Assembly: GCA_015068555.1 (NCBI GenBank)
Contig: SVKI01000006.1
Coordinates: 1-64,000, forward strand
Length of the DNA stretch: 64,000 nt
Origin: Oscillospiraceae bacterium
GTDB taxonomy: Bacteria > Bacillota > Clostridia > UBA1381 > UBA9506
Reading direction: 5' to 3'
The position numbers were made by a program, and so were the translations under genes. A model generated the notes under the pieces. That model did not search any database and was not told where the DNA came from. It was given only the letters and a program-made list of their open reading frames with translations. Of the stretch, positions 7,260 through 18,500 are shown piece after piece. The first letter of the stretch is position 1. Every line of letters starts with the position of its first letter.

Positions 7260-8393
7260 TTATTCCTTCCCGCGCATTTTATCGAAGAAGCTTTTTTGTT
7301 TTGTATGATTGTTGCTTTTTAAACCGCCTTCAAATTCGCGCAACAAATCCTTTTGTTTAGCAGAAAGATGCGTCGGCACCTCCACATTCACCTTCACATA
7401 TTGGTCACCGCGACCATTTCTGCGAAGCATCTGAATACCCTTACCTTTTAAGCGGAACACCGTGCCGGTTTGCGTCCCCTCGGGAATGGTATATTTCACC
7501 TTGCCATCTAAAGTGGGAACCTCCAACTCAGCACCCAGCGCTGCCTGCACAAAGGTGATGGGTACTTCACACATCACATCAAAATTGCTGCGTTTAAAAA
7601 TCTCATGCGGACGCACGGTCACGCCTACGTACAAGTTGCCGGAAGGTGCACCCTTATCGCCCACATTACCCTGGCCGGAAAGAGAAATGCTCTGACCGCT
7701 GTCAATACCGGCAGGAATGTTCACCTTAATGGTTCTTGATTTTCTGACCTTACCCTTGCCGGCACACTTGGTACAGGGGTCCTTAATGGTCTTACCCTTG
7801 CCGCCGCAGGCGGTACAGGTCGTCACAGTTGACATGTTACCCAAGATCGTACGCTGCGTACTGCGTACCTGTCCGCTGCCACCGCAAACAGAACAAGTCA
7901 CAACCTCACTACCCTCTTTAGCGCCGCTGCCATCACAATCCGGGCAGTACTCAACTCTATATAACTGAATCTCTTTTTCACATCCAAAAGCAGCTTCTTC
8001 AAAACTGATGGTAACACTTGACTCCAGGTCTGCACCCCGTTGCGGTGCATTACGGCGGGCACCGCGTCCGCCGCCAAAGCCGCCACCGAAGAAGCCATCA
8101 AAAATGTCTCCAAAATCAAAGCCGTCAAAGCCGCCAAAACCACCGCCACCAGCGCCAAAATTAGGATCCACACCTGCATGGCCGAATTGATCGTAGCGTT
8201 GCTTTTTCTCCGGATCCGAAAGTACACCGTAGGCCTCATTCACCTCTTTAAAGCGTGCTTCGGCTTCCTTATCATCAGGATTTAAATCGGGATGATTTTC
8301 CTTTGCCTTTTTACGAAAGGCTTTTTTTATTTCATCAGCGCTGGCGGATTTACTAACGCCAAGCACCTCATAATAATCTCTTTTTTCTGCCAT
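7260..8393 (-). CDS. dnaJ: Chaperone protein DnaJ
   Basis: Co-chaperone that delivers substrates to DnaK and stimulates its ATPase. J-domain with the HPD signature in [10 protein letters not shown], a Gly/Phe-rich linker (about 75-115), four zinc-binding repeats ([32 protein letters not shown]) and two C-terminal substrate domains; 377 residues. The ATG at 8393 gives the family-typical [13 protein letters not shown]; a GTG four codons upstream overlaps the likely ribosome site and was not used. It is the last member of hrcA-grpE-dnaK-dnaJ. Confidence 0.97.
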   Translation of the reverse strand: MAEKRDYYEVLGVSKSASADEIKKAFRKKAKENHPDLNPDDKEAEARFKEVNEAYGVLSDPEKKQRYDQFGHAGVDPNFGAGGGGFGGFDGFDFGDIFDGFFGGGFGGGRGARRNAPQRGADLESSVTISFEEAAFGCEKEIQLYRVEYCPDCDGSGAKEGSEVVTCSVCGGSGQVRSTQRTILGNMSTVTTCTACGGKGKTIKDPCTKCAGKGKVRKSRTIKVNIPAGIDSGQSISLSGQGNVGDKGAPSGNLYVGVTVRPHEIFKRSNFDVMCEVPITFVQAALGAELEVPTLDGKVKYTIPEGTQTGTVFRLKGKGIQMLRRNGRGDQYVKVNVEVPTHLSAKQKDLLREFEGGLKSNNHTKQKSFFDKMRGKE

Positions 8394-8429
8394 ATGCTCT
8401 GTCACCCTTACTGTTTAATAACCGCCAAA

Positions 8430-8454
8430 TGCGCTATCCTAAACGGATAGCGCA
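8430..8454. other. Intercistronic hairpin between dnaK and dnaJ
   Basis: TGCGCTATCC (8430-8439) and GGATAGCGCA (8445-8454) form a perfect ten-pair stem with a five-base loop and no T run. Such hairpins usually mark RNA processing or stabilise the upstream message, fitting the higher need for DnaK than DnaJ. Confidence 0.6.
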
Positions 8455-8476
8455 CCTGACTGTTTAAAATTTCTTA

Positions 8477-10306
8477 TTAATCTACAACTTCGTAGTCGGT
8501 ATCAACTACCGTATCATCACCTGCAGGAGGTGCCTGGCCTGCATCCTGAGACGCGCCTTCTGCTCCCTGCGGATTGGCTGCCTGATAAATCTTTGCGCTC
8601 ACCTCGTAGAACTTAGCAGAGAGTGCTTCAGAAGCCTTTTTAATGGCCTCAGTGTCAGTTCCCTTTAAAGCTTCCTTCACCTTTTCAATTTCTGCTTCAA
8701 TGGCCGATTTATCAGCCGCATCAATCTTGTCTCCTAAGTCTTTCAAAGATTTTTCACTTTGATATACCAAAGAGTCTGCATTGTTGCGCGCATCAATTTC
8801 TTCTTTCTTCTGCTTATCTTCTGCAGCAAATTTTTCAGCTTCTTTAACAGCCTTATCAATTTCGTCATCAGAAAGATTCGTGCTTGCTGTAATCGTGATT
8901 TCCTGCTCGTTGCCGGTACCTAAATCCTTTGCAGAAACATGCACAATACCGTTTGCATCAATGTCAAAGGTAACCTCAATCTGCGGCACGCCACGGGGTG
9001 CAGAAGGAATGTTATCCAAGTGGAATTTACCCAATGTTTTGTTATAGGCCGCCATCTCGCGTTCACCCTGCAGAACGTGTACTTCCACGCTGGTCTGACC
9101 GTCTGCTGCAGTTGAGAAAATCTGAGATTTCTTTGTCGGGATGGTGGTGTTTCTTTCAATCAGCTTTGTAAACACGCCGCCCAGGGTCTCAAGACCCAAA
9201 GAAAGAGGTGTTACGTCAAGCAATACAATACCGCTTACATCGCCGGATAATACGGCGCCCTGAATGGCTGCACCAATGGCTACACATTCATCGGGGTTGA
9301 TGCCCTTATGCGGTTCTTTACCTGTAATCTTTTTAACAGCTTCCTGCACGGCGGGGATTCTGGAAGAACCACCAACCAATAATACTTTATCGATTTCGCC
9401 TGCAGAAAGGCCGGCATCACGCAGTGCATTTCTGGTGGGTTCCATGGTTGCTTCTACTAAGTCTGCGGTCAGTTCGTCAAATTTAGCACGGGTCAGAGTC
9501 ATATCTAAATGCTTCGGACCGGTTGCATCAGCTGTGATAAAGGGCAGGTTAATGTTGGTTGTAGTCACGCCGGAAAGCTCAATTTTTGCTTTCTCAGCCG
9601 CTTCCTTAAGGCGCTGCAGAGCCATTTTATCTGCCTTTAAGTCAATACCGCTTTCCTTTTTGAATTCTTCTGCCAGATAGTCAATCACTCTCTGGTCGAA
9701 GTCGTCACCGCCCAAACGGTTGTTACCGCTTGTTGCAAGCACTTCAAAAATACCGTCGCCCAGTTCCAGAATGGAAACGTCAAATGTACCGCCACCTAGG
9801 TCATACACCATAATCTTCTGGTCATTTTCCTTATCCATACCATAAGCAAGGGCAGCCGCAGTAGGCTCGTTGATAATACGCTGTACTTCGAGTCCTGCAA
9901 TTTTACCGGCGTCTTTGGTTGCCTGTCTCTGTGAGTCATTAAAATAAGCCGGTACGGTGATAACCGCATGGGATACGGGCTCACCCAAATAAGCTTCGGC
10001 ATCTGCCTTTAACTTCTGCAAAACCATTGCAGAAATCTCCTGGGGAGAATATGCCTTTTCGTCAATGTCTACCTTGCGGTTTGAACCCATATCACGCTTA
10101 ATGGAGCTGATGGTGCGGTCGGGGTTTGTAATTGCCTGACGCTTTGCCACCTGACCTACCAAGCGTTCACCGTCTTTTGAAAAAGCCACAACGGAAGGAG
10201 TCGTTCTGCCACCTTCTGCGTTGGGGATAACGGTGGGTTCGCCACCCTCAATAACAGCTACACAAGAATTTGTTGTTCCTAAGTCGATACCAATAATCTT
10301 TGCCAT
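8477..10306 (-). CDS. dnaK: Chaperone protein DnaK (Hsp70)
   Basis: ATP-driven chaperone, 609 residues. The actin-like ATPase domain shows [32 protein letters not shown] and [13 protein letters not shown]; the substrate domain and helical lid follow, ending in the acidic DTDYEVVD tail. It has the shorter nucleotide domain typical of Gram-positive DnaK. AGGAGG lies before the ATG. Third gene of the HrcA-controlled operon. Confidence 0.98.
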   Translation of the reverse strand: MAKIIGIDLGTTNSCVAVIEGGEPTVIPNAEGGRTTPSVVAFSKDGERLVGQVAKRQAITNPDRTISSIKRDMGSNRKVDIDEKAYSPQEISAMVLQKLKADAEAYLGEPVSHAVITVPAYFNDSQRQATKDAGKIAGLEVQRIINEPTAAALAYGMDKENDQKIMVYDLGGGTFDVSILELGDGIFEVLATSGNNRLGGDDFDQRVIDYLAEEFKKESGIDLKADKMALQRLKEAAEKAKIELSGVTTTNINLPFITADATGPKHLDMTLTRAKFDELTADLVEATMEPTRNALRDAGLSAGEIDKVLLVGGSSRIPAVQEAVKKITGKEPHKGINPDECVAIGAAIQGAVLSGDVSGIVLLDVTPLSLGLETLGGVFTKLIERNTTIPTKKSQIFSTAADGQTSVEVHVLQGEREMAAYNKTLGKFHLDNIPSAPRGVPQIEVTFDIDANGIVHVSAKDLGTGNEQEITITASTNLSDDEIDKAVKEAEKFAAEDKQKKEEIDARNNADSLVYQSEKSLKDLGDKIDAADKSAIEAEIEKVKEALKGTDTEAIKKASEALSAKFYEVSAKIYQAANPQGAEGASQDAGQAPPAGDDTVVDTDYEVVD

Positions 10307-10389
10307 AATAAAAACCTCCTAAAAATGTACGAATACATCTACTGTATAATGTTATGCGACAATGTCGCTATATGAAAAGGCAAAACGCC

Positions 10390-10923
10390 TTAGTTTGCTA
10401 CCTTCACCATAGAATGGCGGATAACCCTTCCCTTCATTTCATAACCCTTCATAAATTGCTCCACGACCACATTTTCTTCAAAATTTTCATCGTCAATGTG
10501 CATCACAGCATTATGCAGATTCGGGTCAAAGGCTTTACCCACGGCTTCAATTTCATGAACGCCCATTTTTTCCAGCGTTTCAATAAGCTGTTTTAAAACC
10601 ATTTGCACGCCTTCGGCCAAGGGGGATTGCTCTTCTGTGGCGGCTGCCCGCTCTAAGTTGTCCAGAACCGGCAACAAATTCAAAATTGCATCTGCCTGCG
10701 CGTTCAGATAGGTTTCATCCTTTTCCTTTTGCGTGCGGCGTTTATAATTTTCATATTCAGCCAGTGTACGCAGATGCTTATCGTAAAGCTCGTCATAATT
10801 TTTTTGAAGTGCATCCTGCTCTTGCTGCTGATTTTCACTTTCCTCTTCGCTGTTTGATGCAGTCACTTCTTCAACTGTTTCCTCTGCTTCTGCTGCAACT
10901 TTGTTCTCGTTCTCAGTACTCAC
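10390..10923 (-). CDS. grpE: Nucleotide exchange factor GrpE
   Basis: Releases ADP from DnaK. The 177 residues have an acidic disordered start, a long coiled coil (about 35-90, DALQKNYDELYDKHLRTLAE) and the C-terminal beta domain with HNAVMHIDDENFEENVVVEQ and GYEMKGRVIRHSMVKVA. Starts at GTG with AAAGGA upstream. Between hrcA and dnaK, as in most Bacillota. Confidence 0.97.
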   Translation of the reverse strand: MSTENENKVAAEAEETVEEVTASNSEEESENQQQEQDALQKNYDELYDKHLRTLAEYENYKRRTQKEKDETYLNAQADAILNLLPVLDNLERAAATEEQSPLAEGVQMVLKQLIETLEKMGVHEIEAVGKAFDPNLHNAVMHIDDENFEENVVVEQFMKGYEMKGRVIRHSMVKVAN

Positions 10924-10950
10924 TTTTTACCGTCCTTTCACAATGCGGAA

Positions 10951-12018
10951 TCACTCTTCGTCAATGTACAATTCGTATAACAACCTGTTTAATATGGCTG
11001 AAATTTCTTTGATTTTCGTAATGGTTTTCGAGTAGTCCATACGGGTAGGACCAATGATGCCAACCTTACCCATAACCTTGTTTCCAATATAATAATTGGC
11101 CGTAATAAGGCTCGATTTCCGCATGATATCCAAATCGTTTTCACGGCCGATTTTAACGGTGATACCACCGGCATCCTGACCTTTTTCGCCTTCTGTGCCA
11201 TCCGACTCAAACAGTCTGACTACAGAACTTTTGTCATCCAAAAACTCTAAAAATTCCTTAGCACGTTCTACATCTCTGTATTCGGGATAGTTAAAGATAT
11301 TCGTAGCACCGCTTGTAAACACTTCTGTTTCAGCACGGACATCATCAATTATATCCGCAATAAAATCAAGAATGGGAAACAAAAGCTCAAAGTGTGCCTG
11401 CATGGCCCGACGGATTTCGCTGATGGTCGCCGCCGAAATCTCATCTAACGTAAGTCCGGAAAGCTTCTCGCGCAGCAAGGCAGAAAAACCATATAAAAAT
11501 TCATTATCCACACCGGCCGGAAGAAGCACACGCTTGTTCTTCATCACACCTTCGTTGGTCACTAAAATAATGAGCGCCGAAGCCGAATCAATGGGAACGA
11601 GTTCCACGGTTTTAATGGCACCGCGTTTCATCTCCGGCGTGGTTAAAACGGCCGTGTAATTGGTCAACTCTGATAAAATAACAGATGCTCTCTTGATGAT
11701 TTTATCAACCTGACCCATTTTCAGTTCCAGAAAACTACCCAACATGGTTAAATCATTCACCGTCAGTTCGCCGCTGTTCATCAGCGAATCAACATATAAA
11801 CGATACCCCTTATCAGACGGAATACGACCGGCCGAAGTGTGCGGTTGCTCTAAATACCCCATTTCTTCAAGGTCAGCCATTTCATTTCTGATCGTGGCGC
11901 TGGAAAGTCCCATATCAAGGCTCTTAGCCACATGGCGCGATCCGATTGGCTCTGCACTTTTAATGTATTCATTGATGATGGAATGAAGAATTTTCTTTTT
12001 TCTCTCGTTAATATCCAT
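10951..12018 (-). CDS. hrcA: Heat-inducible transcription repressor HrcA
   Basis: Binds the CIRCE operator and represses the dnaK operon; it is kept active by GroE-type chaperonins in the family. N-terminal winged helix with GLSSATIRNEMADLEEMGYL and the GAF-like dimer domain; 355 residues from the ATG at 12018, which has GGGGTGG just upstream. A GTG three codons earlier overlaps that ribosome site. First gene of the operon and autoregulated through the CIRCE element that begins 17 bases before its start. Confidence 0.97.
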   Translation of the reverse strand: MDINERKKKILHSIINEYIKSAEPIGSRHVAKSLDMGLSSATIRNEMADLEEMGYLEQPHTSAGRIPSDKGYRLYVDSLMNSGELTVNDLTMLGSFLELKMGQVDKIIKRASVILSELTNYTAVLTTPEMKRGAIKTVELVPIDSASALIILVTNEGVMKNKRVLLPAGVDNEFLYGFSALLREKLSGLTLDEISAATISEIRRAMQAHFELLFPILDFIADIIDDVRAETEVFTSGATNIFNYPEYRDVERAKEFLEFLDDKSSVVRLFESDGTEGEKGQDAGGITVKIGRENDLDIMRKSSLITANYYIGNKVMGKVGIIGPTRMDYSKTITKIKEISAILNRLLYELYIDEE

Positions 12019-12034
12019 AACGCCCACCCCGTTA

Positions 12035-12061
12035 TTAGCACTCGTTTCGCTTGAGTGCTAA
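12035..12061. promoter_or_regulatory. CIRCE operator
   Basis: TTAGCACTC, nine bases, GAGTGCTAA: an exact match to the CIRCE consensus bound by HrcA. It overlaps the predicted transcription start of hrcA. Confidence 0.98.
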
Positions 12062-12065
12062 TAAT

Positions 12066-12094
12066 AAAATAGCACTTTTTCTGATAATTGTCAA
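12066..12094 (-). promoter_or_regulatory. Promoter of hrcA-grpE-dnaK-dnaJ
   Basis: Minus-strand TTGACA (12089-12094), 17-base spacer, TATTTT (12066-12071), directly upstream of CIRCE. Confidence 0.85.
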
Positions 12095-12147
12095 GCGATA
12101 AATTGTGAATTTTTTTTGTCCACGCAAAATACAACTATATGATTGTA

Positions 12148-13161
12148 TCAGGAAAACTCCGATACAAGAAGACTCACGAGCACATCCTTAGACATAGAAT
12201 GCGATTTTAGATAGCCATCCGTCTCCGCCAATCTCTGCACCAGGTGTTTCAGCTGGCTCTGCGAATATTTTGCACAATCGCGCATATATTTACTCGCCTG
12301 GAACGGACTGATTTTTAATTTTGACATAATCTGACTTTTATCGGCGCCCGCCCCCATGAGCAATTTGGTCTGCATCAGCTTATCTGCATTATAAATCAGC
12401 GGCGGTAAAATGGCATGTACCTCTGTATTGCTTTTGAATAAGTCATCCAGCAAGCGTAAGGCCGCATCCGTATTCTTACATAGCATGGCGCCCACCATAT
12501 CAAACACTTTTCCTTCAATAGTCGGTATAACCAAACGCTCAATATCGGTTCTTGTAATCTCTTCACGTTCGCCCACATAGGCTGATAGTTTTTCGGCTTC
12601 TCTGCGCACGGCCATCATGCCTGCCGGGGTAATCTCATTGATATAACGTGCATCCTGCAAGCTGATTGTTTTGCCCATTGTGGCAAACAGTTTCTGTGTC
12701 CACCCGACCATTTCTTCTTCACCCATGAAGGCAAATTCCAAACACGCGCCTTCTTTATCAACCTGCTTAAGCAACCCGCTTCTTTTATCCACAGAAGATT
12801 CATCAAAGATGATCGAAACATAGTCTGGAATATCGGTTAGCCGTTTTGTCCAATAGTCTCTGTATTCTGCTTTGGCACCTGTTCTGCCATCGGGTTTAAA
12901 AATATAAGAGTCGGTAAATAACAGCAATTTTTTATCACTCATAACAGGCAGAGCTTCTATTGCTTCATCCACCAAAGATACTGAATAATTCTTTCCGTCA
13001 AACCGGAAAATGTTTAAATCTTCCATCACATCGGGTGATAAAAGATCTATTAACTGTTTTTTATAGTAGTTTTTTAAATGCGCTTCCTCTCCCCAAAGCA
13101 CAAACACCCGGGGTGCCGGCTTTTGACCTTTTAAAATTTGTTTTAATTCATCAATCTTCAT
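12148..13161 (-). CDS. holA: DNA polymerase III subunit delta
   Basis: Clamp-loader subunit that opens the beta clamp. The 337-residue protein starts MKIDELKQILKGQKPAPRVF and has FVLWGEEAHLKNYYKKQLID, where the degenerate Walker region is found in delta, then the AAA+ lid and the C-terminal helical collar (PLIYNADKLMQTKLLMGAGA). GGAGGAG precedes the ATG. It overlaps the end of comEC by 11 bases, a common pairing, and is probably cotranslated with it. Confidence 0.9.
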   Translation of the reverse strand: MKIDELKQILKGQKPAPRVFVLWGEEAHLKNYYKKQLIDLLSPDVMEDLNIFRFDGKNYSVSLVDEAIEALPVMSDKKLLLFTDSYIFKPDGRTGAKAEYRDYWTKRLTDIPDYVSIIFDESSVDKRSGLLKQVDKEGACLEFAFMGEEEMVGWTQKLFATMGKTISLQDARYINEITPAGMMAVRREAEKLSAYVGEREEITRTDIERLVIPTIEGKVFDMVGAMLCKNTDAALRLLDDLFKSNTEVHAILPPLIYNADKLMQTKLLMGAGADKSQIMSKLKISPFQASKYMRDCAKYSQSQLKHLVQRLAETDGYLKSHSMSKDVLVSLLVSEFS

Positions 13162-15535
13162 GCCGGTCTCCTCCTGTTTTGATTTTGATAATGTCTTTTT
13201 TGTCCATAATAAATGTCACATCTTTATCTTTATCGGCGCGGTATACTTTAACATCCGACTCACAAAGCCTGTCTAATACCTCCTGCGCCGGATGTCCAAA
13301 ATTATTTTCTCCGCAGGGAATAAAAGCATAACGTGGCGTGACGTAATCTAATAACTTTGCAGTAGACGAAGTTGCCGAACCATGATGTGCTACTTTTAAA
13401 ATATCACTGTCAAGGCCTGTTCTATGATGCTTAACCAGATAGTCCTCTGCATCCTTTTCTATATCACCTGTAAAAAGCACAGCCGTTTCACCATAGGTAA
13501 AACGCAACACCAGGGATTTATCATTCTCGTTTTTCGTCTGTTTAAGCCAATCTGTATCCGGCATAAGAACTTCAAATTGGCCTCTGCCACCAAGCTCTAC
13601 CATATCCCCTGCTTCTAAAACGCAAATCTCTGTTCCATGGTGTTGTGCCATTGCAACGAACCTTTCCCCATCTTCTGTTTCACAAAATCCCTCCGGAATC
13701 AATAGGTTTTTCACAGAAATCCTGCCCAGGATATCCTCCAGTCCACCGATGTGGTCTTCATGCGGATGGCTGGCTACCACATAGGTAAGCTGCCGAATTC
13801 CCTTCTTTTTTAAATAAGGAAGAAGAATCTGTTCTCCCACATCGTAGTCTCCCATATAAGAAGGTAGGCCACCGCCATCAATGAGCGCCGTTGTATTACC
13901 AGGCAACACAATCAAGCTGCTATCACCCTGTCCCATATTGATAAAAGTAACTTCTGCTCTTTGGTCAAGCGCAAGTCCGCCAAACAAACCCAAGACCGTC
14001 AGACAAACCAAAGCCACCAAGGCAATTGTTACCCTGCGATTCCGTCTTTTTATCACGATATAAAATAAAATCAGAATGACGCCATAGACCAAAACACCCA
14101 AAATCGAAAATGTTCCTATTGTAAGAAGCCCAATAAGCTTTGTTCCAAAGAATTCCGCAATTAAGATAAAGCACTTCACAAACGGATAGGAAAAGCCTGC
14201 GGCAAAGGTTGCAAAAAGCGGGTGAATCATCCCCAAGCCGCTGACCAAAAGGCCGCCGATCAGCATGCCCATCAGCAGCGGAGATACCAGTATATTTGTT
14301 ATAAAAGACCAAACAGAAAAAGTACCAAAAAAGATAGACGAAAGTGGCAATATAAACAGTTGCGCACTAACCGTTACGGCAAAAACGCTCACCACGCCCC
14401 GGGCCAAACGAATAAACCAACCCTTCTTTCCTTTAAGGCGGAACAGACGTAACAATCTCTGTTCTAAGGGCTTAGCATAAATCAAAATACTTGCCGTTGC
14501 GGCAAAGGAAAGTATAAACCCTGTGTCAAGCGCCACAGGCGGATGCCATAAAACCAAAATAGCTGCCGCCACTCCAAGCGAGGTTAACCCATCTTCTTTG
14601 CGATTGCACAGACTCGCCAGAAACATCATAGCCGACATAATGGTTGCACGAACCACAGATGGCCCGGCACCGACAAACAGCATAAAACACAAAAGCAGGG
14701 TGCCCATCAGCCAAATGTATCGATATTTATTTCTCTTAAAAACAGAAATCAAAACATACAGAAGCGACATAAGGCTTGTAATGTGCATACCCGAAACCGT
14801 TGTCACATGTGACAATCCGCTCACGCGAAGACTTTCCTTCATCTCCGCCGACAGGCCCGATGTATCGCCCAGCGCCACAGCGTGCAAAATGCCGGCCGCC
14901 CGATCCGGAAATCTGTCCTGCAACATCTGCCTGCACCGCAGATTAATTCCATATACATATTCTCTCAAGCCAAAGTTAAAACTTCCCTTGATAGCAAGCG
15001 TTCCGCTTTCAATATGCCCTGTAAAAAAGATGTTTTTTGTTTGCAAATACTTGCGAAAGTCAAAACCGCCTTCATTCATGGCTTCATCCGGCAAAGAAAG
15101 CAGACAAATCGCTGAAAACCGTTCCCCGAATTTTGGAATCGGTTCACCCTTCTTCACCGTCAGCCTGACTTTGTCACGCAGCGAGACTGTTTCATTTAAA
15201 AAGGAAACACTCTTCACCTCTGCCACTATCACCGAATATCCTTCCTTATCCTCCGGCTCTTCAAGGCAATCGGCTTCTATCTGCACATATTCATCTAAAT
15301 AAGTATACAGGGGCTTACCTGTAACATCTGTCACAGTCTGCATATGAAGCGCGCCAAACAAAAACAAAAGCGCCATAAAGCACAAGAGCACAGACCGGCC
15401 CGTAAAATAAGAGCCGATTAAAAACAGAAAAATTAAGAATACAACACCCGCTATCGGCAGATACGCCGGCAAAAATGCCATGCAGTAAACGCCTGTAAGC
15501 AGCGACAACGCACAAAGAAATAAACTGCGCTTCAC
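13151..15535 (-). CDS. comEC: DNA internalization competence protein ComEC/Rec2
   Basis: Membrane channel for single-stranded DNA uptake during transformation; 794 residues from a GTG with GGAG eight bases upstream. An N-terminal DUF4131-like segment, the Competence domain with many membrane helices (about 220-500, HVTTVSGMHITSLMSLLYVL), and a C-terminal metallo-beta-lactamase-like domain (about 525-785) with VASHPHEDHIGGL and VLFTGDIEKDAEDYL are all present. The three-domain layout is full length, so a working uptake channel is plausible, though no other com genes lie in the window. Confidence 0.95.
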   Translation of the reverse strand: MKRSLFLCALSLLTGVYCMAFLPAYLPIAGVVFLIFLFLIGSYFTGRSVLLCFMALLFLFGALHMQTVTDVTGKPLYTYLDEYVQIEADCLEEPEDKEGYSVIVAEVKSVSFLNETVSLRDKVRLTVKKGEPIPKFGERFSAICLLSLPDEAMNEGGFDFRKYLQTKNIFFTGHIESGTLAIKGSFNFGLREYVYGINLRCRQMLQDRFPDRAAGILHAVALGDTSGLSAEMKESLRVSGLSHVTTVSGMHITSLMSLLYVLISVFKRNKYRYIWLMGTLLLCFMLFVGAGPSVVRATIMSAMMFLASLCNRKEDGLTSLGVAAAILVLWHPPVALDTGFILSFAATASILIYAKPLEQRLLRLFRLKGKKGWFIRLARGVVSVFAVTVSAQLFILPLSSIFFGTFSVWSFITNILVSPLLMGMLIGGLLVSGLGMIHPLFATFAAGFSYPFVKCFILIAEFFGTKLIGLLTIGTFSILGVLVYGVILILFYIVIKRRNRRVTIALVALVCLTVLGLFGGLALDQRAEVTFINMGQGDSSLIVLPGNTTALIDGGGLPSYMGDYDVGEQILLPYLKKKGIRQLTYVVASHPHEDHIGGLEDILGRISVKNLLIPEGFCETEDGERFVAMAQHHGTEICVLEAGDMVELGGRGQFEVLMPDTDWLKQTKNENDKSLVLRFTYGETAVLFTGDIEKDAEDYLVKHHRTGLDSDILKVAHHGSATSSTAKLLDYVTPRYAFIPCGENNFGHPAQEVLDRLCESDVKVYRADKDKDVTFIMDKKDIIKIKTGGDRHED

Positions 15536-15573
15536 TTGTCCTTCTCCTTTTTCTTAAGCAGCAAAATTTTAGT

Positions 15574-18500
15574 TTATAAATCAAATAAGCTCACCTGATT
15601 GGTCTCCGGAATATCTTCAAGCACACGGAACTCCTGCAGTTTTTCCACAATCGAGTTACCGATTTGTGCGCGGCGCTTAAAGTCCTCAATCGATAAGAAG
15701 GGGCCTTCTTCACGTGCCAAACAAATGGATTCTGCCACAGCATCCGAAACACCGGCAATGGTGTTAAGCGGCGGCCTGATGGCACCGTTTTCTTCCACGA
15801 ATTTGGTGTGATGAGAAGCATATAAATCCACCGGCAAAAAGCGAATGCCGCGTGCATACATCTCATTACAAACCTCTAAAATCGTCAACACATTTTTTTC
15901 CTTTGCCGTCGCATCGGGATTCGTTTCAATTTCCTTCATAGCGGCCATCACTCGCTCTTTTCCTCCCAACATACGCTCTGCATCAAAATCCGTTGCACGC
16001 ACGGTGTAATAGGCAATATAGAACGAAACAGGATAATGCACCTTAAAATAAGCAATGCGAAACGCCATAGTCACATACGCCGCCGCATGCGCCTTGGGGA
16101 ACATATATTTAATGGTCTTACAAGATGTGATATACCATTCGGGAACCTTCTTTTCCCGCATCAGCTCTTCATCCTCCGGCGCAAGGCCCTTACCCTTACG
16201 GACTTTTTCCATAATTTTAAAAGAAGTGAGAGGCGGCAAATCATGCTGTAGCAAATACAGCATAATGTCGTCACGGGTACAGATAACCTCCGGCAAGGTA
16301 GCCGTACCTGCCCGCACCAGATCCTGTGCATTATTGGTCCACACATCCGTCCCGTGGGAAAGACCTGAAATACGAATCAGTTCACTGAAGGTGGTGGGTT
16401 TGGTATCCAGTAGCATCTGGCGTACAAATTTAGTACCAAATTCCGGCACCGCAAACGTGCCCACCTCACTACCGATGTCCTCCGGCGTAACGCCCAAAGC
16501 CTCCGTACTTGTAAAAAGACTCATGGTCGGCTTATCATCAATAGGAATCGTACGGGCATTGAGGCCGGTTAAGTCCTCCAGCATACGAATCATACTGGGG
16601 TCATCATGGCCCAGAATATCCAGTTTCAGCAATCGGCCGCTGATGGAATGATAGTCAAAATGCGTGGTGATAACACCGCTGTCCGACTTATCTGCCGGAT
16701 GCTGAATCGGTGTAAATTCGTACACCTCATTGGCACGCGGCACAATCATTACACCGCCCGGATGCTGACCTGTCGTACGCTTCACACCTTCAAGGCCCAA
16801 GGATAATCGCTTCATTTGCGCTTTAGTCAGGGCGAGTCCATTTTCTTCTGCATATTTTTTCACATAGCCCATTGCTGTGTTTTCAGCAAGCGTGCCAATC
16901 GTGCCCGCACGGAATACATTACCCTCGCCAAACAGCGTTTCTGTATATTTATGTGCCACACTTTGATATTCACCCGAAAAGTTAAGGTCAATATCCGGCT
17001 CTTTATCACCGTCAAAACCCAAAAAGGTTTCAAAGGGTATATCATATCCGTCCTTTTTGTATTTGGCGCCGCAAACAGGGCAATCCTTGTCCGGCATGTC
17101 CGCCCCCATGCTATAGCTACCATCCTGAATGAATTCTACATTCTTACAGGACGGACACAAATAGTGCGGAGGCAACGAATTAATTTCCGTGATGCCGGAT
17201 AAAAACGCAATGAATGAAGACCCTACAGACCCTCTCGAACCTACCAGATAACCATCTGACAGGGATTTCGTTACCAGCTTCTGCGCAATCATATACATAA
17301 CCGAAAAACCGTATTTTGTGATGGGAACCAGTTCTTTCTCCATGCGTTTTTCAACCAGTTCCGGCAGGGTTTCACCATACAGTTCATGCGCCTTACCGTA
17401 GGAAAGCTCTGTCAATTCCTCGGTCGCGCCGGGCATCTCCGGCGGATAGGTTTCTTTTGGAATCGGTCGTATCTCCTCAATTTCATCCGCTATTAAGTTG
17501 GTATTAGTCACCACAATTTCATATGCCTTTTCCTGTGGTAAGTAGGTAAACTCACAGAGCATTTCATCCGTTGTGCGCAGGTATAAAGGCGCCTGCTGAT
17601 TGGCATCATCATAACCTTTTGCCGTCTGTAAAACCTCCCGGTAAATCGCATCATCCGGGTCTAAAAAGTGCACATCGCAAGCCGCCACAACGCGTTTACC
17701 CAGTTTGTCGCCCAGCTCAACGATGGTCTTATTCATATCTTCTAATTCTTCTTTGCCGGATACCATGTGATTGCGCACCATAAATTCATTGTTGCCCAGC
17801 GGCTGAATTTCCAGATAATCATAATACGAAGCAATTTCGGCAATTTCCTGCTCTGTTGCACCTCTGAGAATCTTTTGATACAGTTCTCCCGCTTCGCAGG
17901 CACTGCCTAAAAGCAAGCCCTCTCTGTGTGCATCAAACATATGCTTCGATATTCTCGGCCGCTTATAAAAATTATCTATATGCGACTCTGATACAAGCTT
18001 ATATAAATTCTTTAAACCAACCATGTTTTTCACCAGAATAATGGCATGGTAGGTATCTGTATAGCGCTGGTTGCTTTCACCCGCCAAACGCTCATTAATC
18101 TGCAACACATTCTGAATATCCAATCCTTCCAAAAGTTCAAGGAAGTGCAGAAAGATGCGGGCAGTTACCTCTGCATCGTTAATGGCACGATGATGCCCTT
18201 CAAACACAAAGCCCAGATGTTTGGCCACGCGATTTAATTTATGGGTTTTAAGTGCTGATAATAAACGCCTGCTCAGCATCAGCGTATCAATATAGCAAAA
18301 ATCAAAGGGAAGACTTAATTCTTCTGCTTTCTTTTTGATGTAACCCACATCAAAGCCTGCATTGTGTGCCACCAACACACAGCCTTGGCAAAACTCTAAA
18401 AAGGCCGGTAAAACAGCTTCAATCGGCTCAGCATCAGCCACCATCTCATTGGTGATATGGGTTAGTTCTGTGATGTGATACGGAATCTCGCGACCGGGCT

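Noticed and set aside
14523-15302. A 259-codon plus-strand open frame opposite comEC
   Set aside because: It lies fully inside comEC on the other strand, has no ribosome site and no recognisable domain; comEC is convincing.
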